Source: Thermoleophilia bacterium
GTDB lineage: Bacteria > Actinomycetota > Thermoleophilia > Gaiellales > SKUG01
Direction: 5' to 3'
Assembly: GCA_020438525.1 (NCBI GenBank)
Contig: JAGQUL010000198.1
Span: 1 to 9,050, forward strand
DNA: 9,050 nt
The notes under the pieces were generated by a model that ran no database searches, was not told where the DNA came from, and was given only the letters and a program-made list of their open reading frames with translations. Shown in pieces: positions 1 through 4,896 of this stretch; positions within the stretch are counted from its first letter, which is position 1, and every line of letters begins with the position of its first letter. The translations under genes were made by a program, and so were the position numbers.

Positions 1-2
1 CC

Positions 3-29
3 TCGTGGCTGGCCCGCGCCGGGCTGTAG
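3..29 (+). CDS. possible 3' end of an upstream gene (very partial)
   Basis: Reading from base 3 gives eight codons (SWLARAGL) followed by a TAG stop at 27-29, with mostly G/C third positions. This could be the tail of a gene lying to the left of the window. Eight codons are too few to assign a product, and the frame could be open by chance. If it is real, its stop codon is the first half of the TAGAAT -10 element proposed for the next gene. Confidence 0.2.
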   Translation, partial: SWLARAGL

Positions 30-32
30 AAT
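27..32 (+). promoter_or_regulatory. -10 element (TAGAAT) for a near-leaderless transcript
   Basis: TAGAAT matches the actinobacterial TANNNT -10 consensus and lies 8 bases before the ATG at 41. Transcription would begin about base 39, leaving essentially no 5' leader. No Shine-Dalgarno sequence precedes the ATG, which agrees with leaderless translation. No convincing -35 is visible because the window begins too close. Confidence 0.5.
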
Positions 33-40
33 TTCAGATC

Positions 41-391
41 ATGGCCGAAGCACCCGAACAGCCACGCGACGAGCAGCCCGACGAGCGACGAGACGCCGCC
101 GCACGAAGCGGCCACCTCGACCGCATGGCGCGCGACGCCGAGGATGCGACCTTCGGCGAGTCCGAGAGCTCGCGCGTCCGGGTTCCGGGCGTTCTCAGCG
201 GCGACCTCGGGCCCAAGGGGAAGGTCTCCGCGCAGATGCGCGACATGTCGCGCAGCGAGCGCGATCGCTACGGCGAGGTGCCGCCCGGCACCGTCGCCTC
301 GCGCGGCGGGCTGCTCGTGCTGCTGCCGATGCTCGCGATCGCGCTGGGGCTGATCGCGCTCGTGGTGCTGCTCGGGTGGTTGCTCGCGTGA
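41..391 (+). CDS. small C-terminally anchored membrane protein, unknown function
   Basis: A 116-residue protein that I do not recognise as a named family. Residues 1-88 are hydrophilic and highly charged, rich in D/E/R, with little sign of a fold apart from a segment around 45-62 (VRVPGVLSGDLGPKGKV). Residues 91-115 form one strongly hydrophobic helix (GLLVLLPMLAIALG...) ending at the C-terminus, preceded by Arg88. This is a tail-anchor layout with the charged part probably cytoplasmic. I chose the ATG at 41 over the in-frame GTG at 5 because a TAGAAT -10 box sits 8 bases before it and the added residues would overlap the presumed promoter. Its TGA stop overlaps the likely GTG start of the aldolase-like gene (GTGA, 388-391), so the two are probably translationally coupled. 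It could tether or regulate the two downstream barrel proteins at the membrane; that is inference. Confidence 0.75.
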   Translation: MAEAPEQPRDEQPDERRDAAARSGHLDRMARDAEDATFGESESSRVRVPGVLSGDLGPKGKVSAQMRDMSRSERDRYGEVPPGTVASRGGLLVLLPMLAIALGLIALVVLLGWLLA

Positions 392-1092
392 GCGGCATAT
401 CCGTCGCGAAGAGCCTGGAGCTGCACCTGCTGCAGCCGCTCGTCACGCGCGAGGAAGTGCAGGCCGCGTGCCGGCGTGCCGCCGACGCGCACCTCGCGTC
501 GGTCTGCGTGTGGCCCGTCCACGTGCGGCTCGCCGCCGAGGTGCTGGCGGGCAGCGACACCCGCATTCGCGCCGCGATCGGATTTCCATACGGGCAGGAC
601 CACGTCGACGTGCGCGTCGCCGCGTGCGACCGGGCGATCGACGACGGCGCACACGAGCTCGCGGTGATGCTCGACCAGTCGCTCGTCGGCCCACGGGCGC
701 TCGTCGGGGAGCTCGACCGGCTGCTCGGGCATGCCTGGTGGTCGTCGCTCAGCTCCGCGCGCGGTCGTGGCGAGCTCACGATCGTGCTCGAGACCACGAT
801 GATGAATCCGGAGACGCTGACTCCCGCGCTCGAGCGGCTGCGTGAATCGCCGGCAGGGTTCCTTCAGACCGGTTCCGGGCATCAGCCGCGAGCAGTCACC
901 GAGCAGCACGTTCGCGAGCTGCGCGAGCTGCTGCCGCACGACATCGCGATCATCGCCGTGGGCGGGATCGCGACCTACGCGGACGCGGAGACGATGCTCG
1001 CCGCGGGCGCCGTGCGGGTCGGCAGCGGCACTGCGGTCGGCATCGTCGACCAGGAACGTCACGCACGCGAGATCAGGCACGGGAGCACATGA
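388..1092 (+). CDS. deoxyribose-phosphate aldolase (DeoC)-like TIM barrel lacking catalytic residues
   Basis: A 234-residue DeoC-family protein of normal length. Recognisable family segments are SVCVWP (Cys40), IGFPYG (64-69), a GAHEL segment (87-91), VLETTMM (133-139), GFLQTGSG (157-164), AVGGIAT (190-196) and RVGSGTAVGI (210-219). Genuine DERA cleaves 2-deoxyribose-5-phosphate through a Schiff-base lysine in a VKTSTG motif, helped by an Asp (E. coli D102) and a second Lys (E. coli K201). Here the Schiff-base position is Gln160, the Asp position is Ala92 and the second Lys position is Ile189. The glycine-rich phosphate-binding loops (G192-G193 and 210-215) remain. It therefore probably cannot perform class I aldolase chemistry, yet it is intact and under codon-bias selection. 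GTG 388 is preferred because it makes a GTGA overlap with the upstream stop; GTG 376 is an alternative start. It overlaps the next gene by ATGA. Confidence 0.85.
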   Translation: MSGISVAKSLELHLLQPLVTREEVQAACRRAADAHLASVCVWPVHVRLAAEVLAGSDTRIRAAIGFPYGQDHVDVRVAACDRAIDDGAHELAVMLDQSLVGPRALVGELDRLLGHAWWSSLSSARGRGELTIVLETTMMNPETLTPALERLRESPAGFLQTGSGHQPRAVTEQHVRELRELLPHDIAIIAVGGIATYADAETMLAAGAVRVGSGTAVGIVDQERHAREIRHGST

Positions 1093-1826
1093 GCGAGGCA
1101 ACCGAGGCAGTGGACGACGGATCGGCGGGAGGCGCGGCACGGCGCTCGCTCACCGAGGTGCTGAGCACGGACGAGCTCTCGTTCATCGTCGAGCCGCGCC
1201 GCGAGGACCGCGGCTCGGTGCAGCGGATCGCCGGCGAGTGCGAGCAGGCGGGCGCGAGCGCGATCAGCCTGTCGGTCGATGCCGGATTCGGGATCGACGA
1301 TCTCGCGCTGGCCCGCTCGGGCTGCACGCTGCCGGTGATCGCGCGCGGGCACGTCGCGGACGCGGGGCGGGTGCAGGCGCTGCGCGACGCCGGCGCGGAT
1401 GCGCTGATGGCACCCGCGCGCTCGTGGATCCGCGAGGCGACCGACGAGCCCCAGGACGGCGTCGAGCCGGCACACGACTCGCTCGCCGGGATCGTTCGTG
1501 CGGCGCACGCCGCCGGCATGGAGGTCGTGCTCACCGTGCACGACGAGGACGAGCTCGGGTTCGCGGTCGACAGCGATGCGGACGTGCTCAACATCGACAA
1601 TCGCGACCAGGACGGGCGCGTCGACGTCGAGCGCACGTTCGACCTGCTCGCCCAGGTCCCGGTCGGTTGGCCGGTGATCAGCGAGTCGATCGCAGCGCTC
1701 GAGCAGGTCGCGAAGCTGCACCGCGCCGGCGTGGATGCGCTGCTGCTCGACGAGGGGCACCTCGACACGGGGCTCCAAAGCGCGTTGGCCGTGTATGCGG
1801 ACGCCTCCGTCGACCAGCACCAGTGA
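1089..1826 (+). CDS. indole-3-glycerol-phosphate synthase (TrpC)-like TIM barrel with altered active site
   Basis: A 245-residue protein with the strand order of IGPS: FIVEPRRED (32-40, family pattern AEIKRASP), QAGASAISLSVD (53-64), LPVIARGHV (81-89, family LPVLRKDF), DAGADALM (100-107), GMEVVLTVHD (143-152, family LVEVHD), NIDNRD (168-173, family GINNRD), VISES (196-200) and LLLDEGHL (218-225, family LIGESLM). True IGPS closes the indole ring of CdRP in tryptophan synthesis using two Lys, two Glu, Asn and Ser. Here the first Glu (E35) and the Ser (S200) are kept. The lysines are Arg37 and Arg86, the second Glu is Thr149, and the Asn is Asp170. The conserved Gly after SES is Ile201 and the C-terminal phosphate-loop Gly is Asp221. 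No other trp gene is nearby. ATG 1089 overlaps the previous stop (ATGA) with GGGAG at 1081-1085. Residues 1-20 are a loose acidic extension. It is likely a paralogue with another role, not the biosynthetic TrpC. Confidence 0.78.
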   Translation: MSEATEAVDDGSAGGAARRSLTEVLSTDELSFIVEPRREDRGSVQRIAGECEQAGASAISLSVDAGFGIDDLALARSGCTLPVIARGHVADAGRVQALRDAGADALMAPARSWIREATDEPQDGVEPAHDSLAGIVRAAHAAGMEVVLTVHDEDELGFAVDSDADVLNIDNRDQDGRVDVERTFDLLAQVPVGWPVISESIAALEQVAKLHRAGVDALLLDEGHLDTGLQSALAVYADASVDQHQ

Positions 1827-1861
1827 CATCATCATACATCACGTGATGTGATATGATGTCA
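1824..1861. promoter_or_regulatory. 38-bp near-perfect palindrome, probable VapBC operator
   Basis: The segment reads the same on both strands apart from one symmetric 3-base patch in each arm (1833-1835 against 1850-1852). Its centre is CACGTG at 1840-1845 within a perfect 14-bp core (1836-1849). Repeated CATCA/TGATG units make it markedly more AT-rich than its surroundings. It covers the vapB -10 box and starts with the TGA of the preceding gene. RHH antitoxins such as VapB bind such paired sites, alone and with VapC, to repress their own operon; assignment to this pair is inferred from position. Confidence 0.75.
1852..1857 (+). promoter_or_regulatory. -10 element (TATGAT) of vapBC
   Basis: TATGAT is a strong -10 match inside the right arm of the palindrome. 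Predicted transcription start is about 1864, two bases before the ATG at 1866, so the vapB message would be nearly leaderless. No clear -35 hexamer is seen. Repressor bound on the palindrome would cover this box. Confidence 0.55.
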
Positions 1862-1865
1862 TGCG

Positions 1866-2135
1866 ATGGGTCATCGCATGCAGATCACGCTCACCGACGA
1901 GCAGTACGCGCGGCTGAGCCGTGCATCAAGCGAGACGGGGGTGTCGATCGCCGAGTTGATCCGTCGTCGCATCGACGAGTCGCGCACGCAGTACACGCTC
2001 GACCAGAAGCTCCAGGCCGTTCGTGATACTGCAGGAATGTGGGCACAGGAGCCCGGCGCGCCCGAGTCCGGGTCGGAATATGTCGAGCGTATGCGACCTG
2101 GCGTGGCGGAGCGCCTGCGACGCAAGGGCGTATGA
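1866..2135 (+). CDS. vapB: VapB-type ribbon-helix-helix antitoxin
   Basis: An 89-residue protein. Residues 5-39 form a ribbon-helix-helix DNA-binding domain: strand MQITL, then two helices with the pattern DEQYARLSRASSETGVS and IAELIRRRIDE. The charged C-terminal half (about 45-89) is where such antitoxins usually thread into the VapC active site. Its role would be to neutralise the neighbouring PIN-domain toxin and, as a dimer with VapC, repress the operon at the palindrome just upstream. The start at 1866 fits the TATGAT box 8 bases earlier; an in-frame ATG at 1878 begins directly at the first strand (MQITL) and is a reasonable alternative. Its stop overlaps the vapC start by ATGA. Third positions are somewhat less G/C-biased than in the neighbouring housekeeping genes, consistent with a mobile module, but this is weak evidence. 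Confidence 0.85.
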   Translation: MGHRMQITLTDEQYARLSRASSETGVSIAELIRRRIDESRTQYTLDQKLQAVRDTAGMWAQEPGAPESGSEYVERMRPGVAERLRRKGV

Positions 2136-2509
2136 CCACCCTGCTCGACACCGGGGTCGTCGTCGATCATCTTCGCGGTGTCGAGCGCGCGACCGAGTTC
2201 CTGGTCACCACGCTCGCGAACGGCGATGCGGCCTGCTCGCGGCTGACGATGGTCGAGCTCGCCGTTGGCATGCGGCCGCATCAGGAACCAGAGTTCTCGC
2301 GGCTGCTGCAATTCGTCGACATCATCGAGGTCGACGGCCAGATCGGGCAGCGAGCCGAACAGCTGGCGCGAACCTGGGGGCGATCGCACGCAGCGATTGA
2401 CGTGACCGATTACGTCATTGCCGCCACGGCCGATCTGCGGCAGTTCACGCTCGCGACGTGCAACGTCAAGCACTTCCCGATGTTCGAGGGCCTGACCGCC
2501 CCGTACTGA
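2132..2509 (+). CDS. vapC: VapC-type PIN-domain ribonuclease toxin
   Basis: A 125-residue PIN-domain protein of typical VapC length. Visible features are the N-terminal LLDTGVVVDHLRG (Asp6, first metal ligand), TMVELAVGM (Glu42), IDVTDYVIAATA (Asp90/Asp93) and TCNVKHF (Asn111 at the fourth acidic/polar position). These acidic residues hold Mg2+/Mn2+ in VapC enzymes, which cleave tRNA or rRNA and stop growth when released from VapB. The start is set by the ATGA overlap with vapB at 2132-2135 and by the first residues matching the usual MxxLLDT opening of the family; longer upstream reading-frame extensions overlap vapB and are not real. The gene is convergent with the L,D-transpeptidase gene, with only 6 bases between the two stop codons and no visible terminator. 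The catalytic set looks intact, so the toxin is probably active. The RNA target cannot be read from sequence. Confidence 0.92.
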   Translation: MTTLLDTGVVVDHLRGVERATEFLVTTLANGDAACSRLTMVELAVGMRPHQEPEFSRLLQFVDIIEVDGQIGQRAEQLARTWGRSHAAIDVTDYVIAATADLRQFTLATCNVKHFPMFEGLTAPY

Positions 2510-2515
2510 CGGGAA

Positions 2516-3793
2516 TCAGAGCCGCTCGTCGGCCCAGCGGTCCGGATCCACGCCGGTGAGCTCAGGCACATCCTCGTGCGCGCTGCGCTGGCCGACCGCG
2601 GTGCTCGTGCCGCCCGGTCCCTCGTAGATGTAGACCTTCGTGCCGACCGGGGTCTTCGAGTAGAGCGTCGCGGCGATCCACATCGGCACGCGCACGCAGC
2701 CATGGCTGGCCGGCGTGGTGGGCACGCTCGGGTAGCCATGGATCGCGAACGAGCCGACGAACGACATCGACTTGTAGAGCAGGCTGCCATAGAGCGACGG
2801 CACCCAGTTGCCCTTCCAGTTGATCCGCCAGTGCCCCGCGGGCGTGTTGCCGGTGGCCCCCGACGAGACGTGGATCACGAAGGTGGGTCGCCCGTCGGTG
2901 ACCTGCATCAGGATCTGGCGGGACTTGTCGATCTCGATGTGCATGCCGCTGCTGCGGTCGCGCACCTGCACGCGCTTGCGGGTGAGGCGCGTCCAATCGC
3001 TCGCCTCGAACGTGGTGGTGCGCGCGCGCCCGTACGCCTTGTGGAACGCGACCACCGCATCGCCCATCCGGTAGTCGAAGCTGCGACCGCCGGGAGCGTG
3101 GAATCCACGGAACCGCAGCGCCGCACGCAGCGATCGGTTCCAGGTCGAGCTCGAGCCGCTGCCGACCCGCTCGCCGCGCACGCGGAAGCTCACGGGGGCG
3201 AACCGCGCCAGGTGCAGGCCGCCTCGCGCTGGCAGCACGAGCCGCGCCTGGAAGCGGCCCACGCCGTTGACCGGCAGCTTCAGCGAGACGCGCTGGTTGC
3301 GGATCGTCGCCCGCACCGTGCCGGCGCGTCGCCCGTCGATCGACAGCTCGATCCGGACGCGGCCGTTCGGGTAGCCGCCGGCGACCCGCCATGCGGCGCG
3401 TGCGCCCAGGAACGGGTAGATGCGACCGCGCTGGACGGAGGACGACAGGAGCTTCGGGACCACCGCGACCGTCGTCGCCTCGCTCGAGCCGCCCGTTCCC
3501 GTGATCTGCGTCGCGCGCAGCTCGCCACCGGTTCGCGGCACGAAGTCGAGCGACCAGCTGCCGGTGGCGTCGGTCGCGACCGGTCCGGCAACGAGCGTCC
3601 ACGTCGAGCCGTCGAGCTGCTCGAGCTGTACCTGCTCGCCGGGTGCGGCCGGATCGACCGTGCCTGTCACCGTGACCGTCGTTCCGGCCACGACCTTGTT
3701 CGACGAGACGCCCGACACGACCGGCGTGGCGTGCGCCACCGCCGGCGCGACGAACGTGGCGACGAGGGCAAGGGGCAGGATGCGGCGGAGCAT
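2516..3793 (-). CDS. secreted L,D-transpeptidase (YkuD/ErfK family) with Ig-like and PG-binding-like domains
   Basis: A 425-residue exported cell-wall enzyme. Residues 1-23 are a signal peptide (MLRRILPLALVATFVAPAVA, then HAT). Residues about 25-105 look like a bacterial Ig-like repeat (GTTVTVTGTVDP). A further beta-rich segment runs to about 215. Residues about 220-275 resemble a degenerate peptidoglycan-binding-1 domain (GFHAPGG...DAVVAFHKAYG). The C-terminal YkuD domain carries HGYPSVPTTPASHGCVR, with His352, His364 and nucleophile Cys366. YkuD enzymes form 3-3 cross-links in peptidoglycan or attach proteins to it, resisting most beta-lactams. About 30 extra residues of unclear role follow the domain. 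The ATG at 3793 is chosen because it begins the signal peptide and has GAGGAA 7 bases upstream. A longer frame upstream overlaps pfkA and is spurious. It lies 29 bases downstream of pfkA on the same strand and is probably cotranscribed. Confidence 0.92.
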   Translation of the reverse strand: MLRRILPLALVATFVAPAVAHATPVVSGVSSNKVVAGTTVTVTGTVDPAAPGEQVQLEQLDGSTWTLVAGPVATDATGSWSLDFVPRTGGELRATQITGTGGSSEATTVAVVPKLLSSSVQRGRIYPFLGARAAWRVAGGYPNGRVRIELSIDGRRAGTVRATIRNQRVSLKLPVNGVGRFQARLVLPARGGLHLARFAPVSFRVRGERVGSGSSSTWNRSLRAALRFRGFHAPGGRSFDYRMGDAVVAFHKAYGRARTTTFEASDWTRLTRKRVQVRDRSSGMHIEIDKSRQILMQVTDGRPTFVIHVSSGATGNTPAGHWRINWKGNWVPSLYGSLLYKSMSFVGSFAIHGYPSVPTTPASHGCVRVPMWIAATLYSKTPVGTKVYIYEGPGGTSTAVGQRSAHEDVPELTGVDPDRWADERL

Positions 3794-3800
3794 GGCGGGG

Positions 3801-3806
3801 TTCCTC
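3801..3806 (-). promoter_or_regulatory. ribosome binding site (GAGGAA) of the L,D-transpeptidase gene
   Basis: On the minus strand GAGGAA precedes the ATG at 3793 by 7 bases. It decides the start in favour of the signal-peptide methionine over the long upstream frame extension that runs into pfkA. Confidence 0.65.
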
Positions 3807-3822
3807 GGGGGTCGGGTGGGCG

Positions 3823-4863
3823 TCAGCCCATGAAGGATCGGACGAAGGGGAACCAGTCGGGCGGGATCACGCGGGCGTCGCCCTCGGTCTGCTCGAGCGG
3901 CACGGGCAGCACCTCGCGGCCGACCTGCGCGGTCAGCATGCCGAACTTCCCGTCGTTGATCAGGTCGGCGGCCAGGAACCCGAAGCGAGATGCGAGCGCA
4001 CGGTCGCGCGCGGTCGGCGGACCGCCGCGCTGCACGTGCCCGAGGATCGTGACGCGGGTCTCGAATCCGGTGATCTGCTCCACGGCGCGCGCGACGTGGT
4101 GCGACACGCCGCCCAGGCGCGGATAGCCGTACGCGTCCAGCTCGTGCTCGATCGTGACCCCGTCGAACAGCCCGCCGCTGGAGCTCGGCTCGTACCCCTC
4201 GCCGACCACGATCAGCGAGCTGTCGCGGCCCTGGTGGTGGCGCTTCATCACGATCTTCGCAGCGTCCTCGACCGTGAGGTCCATCTCCGGCAGCAGGATC
4301 ACGTCGGCCCCGCCCGCGATGCCGGCGTACATCGCGAGCCAGCCGGCGGTGCGACCCATGACCTCGCACACCATCACGCGGTCGTGGCTCTCCGCGGTCG
4401 TCGCCAGGCGATCGAGCGCCTCGGTGGCGATCGCGAGCGCGCTGTCGAACCCGACCGTGAGCTCGGTGCCGGGCAGGTCGTTGTCGATCGTCTTGGGCAC
4501 GCCCACGACCGGCAGGCCGTGCTCGCGGTGCATGTGCAGCGCGCCCTTCATCGTGCCCTCGCCACCGATCACCACGAGCGCGTCGATCCCGTGCTTCTCG
4601 ATCGTCTGCATCACCCGTTCGGGGCGGTCACCGCCGTGCGCGGGGTTGTCGCCGCTCGAGCGGAGGATCGTGCCGCCCTCGCGCATGATCCCGCGCACCT
4701 CGTCGCGGCCGAGCGGCACCACCTCGTCCTCGATCACCCCCCGCCAGCCGTAGGTGAATCCGACCATCTCGTGGCCGTGGTCCCAGCTGCGCCTGGCAAC
4801 GGAGGAAATGACTGCATTCAGTCCGGGGCAGTCGCCGCCGCCGGTGAGTATCCCGATTCGCAT
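3823..4863 (-). CDS. pfkA: 6-phosphofructokinase, actinobacterial mixed-type, probably ATP-dependent
   Basis: A 346-residue phosphofructokinase that phosphorylates fructose 6-phosphate to the 1,6-bisphosphate in glycolysis. Motifs: GGGDCPGLNAVI (8-19), GGEGTMKGA (100-108), VPKTIDNDLPG (122-132, catalytic base Asp127), EVMGRTAGW and GHVQRGGPPTA. The Gly in GGEG (G103; E. coli 104) marks the ATP type, since PPi enzymes carry Asp there. Lys124 is the residue shared with PPi enzymes and with Streptomyces-like ATP enzymes. One oddity: the conserved Arg in GGTILGSSR (E. coli R72, which contacts ATP phosphates) is Gly71, while an Arg appears at position 68. The ATG at 4863 follows a TAGGAT -10 box by exactly 6 bases, giving a leaderless message. 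It is divergent from the SseB-like gene (33 bases between start codons) and leads into the transpeptidase gene. Confidence 0.95.
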   Translation of the reverse strand: MRIGILTGGGDCPGLNAVISSVARRSWDHGHEMVGFTYGWRGVIEDEVVPLGRDEVRGIMREGGTILRSSGDNPAHGGDRPERVMQTIEKHGIDALVVIGGEGTMKGALHMHREHGLPVVGVPKTIDNDLPGTELTVGFDSALAIATEALDRLATTAESHDRVMVCEVMGRTAGWLAMYAGIAGGADVILLPEMDLTVEDAAKIVMKRHHQGRDSSLIVVGEGYEPSSSGGLFDGVTIEHELDAYGYPRLGGVSHHVARAVEQITGFETRVTILGHVQRGGPPTARDRALASRFGFLAADLINDGKFGMLTAQVGREVLPVPLEQTEGDARVIPPDWFPFVRSFMG

Positions 4864-4869
4864 GCGAGC

Positions 4870-4875
4870 ATCCTA
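4870..4875 (-). promoter_or_regulatory. -10 element (TAGGAT) giving a leaderless pfkA message
   Basis: On the minus strand TAGGAT is followed by exactly 6 bases and then the ATG at 4863, placing the predicted first transcribed base on the A of the start codon. There is no Shine-Dalgarno sequence in the gap. The matching -35 region would fall within the leader or start of the divergent gene. Confidence 0.6.
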
Positions 4876-4884
4876 TGCACGTGC

Positions 4885-4889
4885 GAGGA
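4885..4889 (+). promoter_or_regulatory. ribosome binding site (GAGGA) for the SseB-like gene
   Basis: GAGGA stands 7 bases before the GTG at 4897 and supports that start over any earlier codon in the frame, which would read back through pfkA. No clear plus-strand -10 box was found in the 33-base divergent gap; it may lie inside the pfkA coding sequence. Confidence 0.5.
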
Positions 4890-4896
4890 TGGAGTC

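Noticed and set aside
268..1140. 290-codon minus-strand frame opposite the DeoC-like gene
   Set aside because: Shadow frame; the plus-strand product matches DeoC motifs throughout and is joined by stop/start overlaps at both ends.
388..1826. The two barrels as ordinary deoC and trpC
   Set aside because: Fold motifs fit, but the lysines and acids essential for the named reactions are missing in both, so I did not assign those symbols or functions.
1824..1861. Palindrome as an intrinsic terminator of the barrel operon
   Set aside because: The stem is AT-rich, contains mismatches, has no T run after it and overlaps the vapB promoter; an operator is the better reading.
2576..4126. 516-codon plus-strand frame opposite the transpeptidase and pfkA genes
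   Set aside because: Product is R/A/H/D-rich with no domain, and both minus-strand genes have unmistakable catalytic motifs.
3794..4369. Long N-terminal extension of the transpeptidase frame
   Set aside because: It overlaps pfkA almost entirely, has shadow-type composition, and the signal peptide and ribosome site start at 3793.
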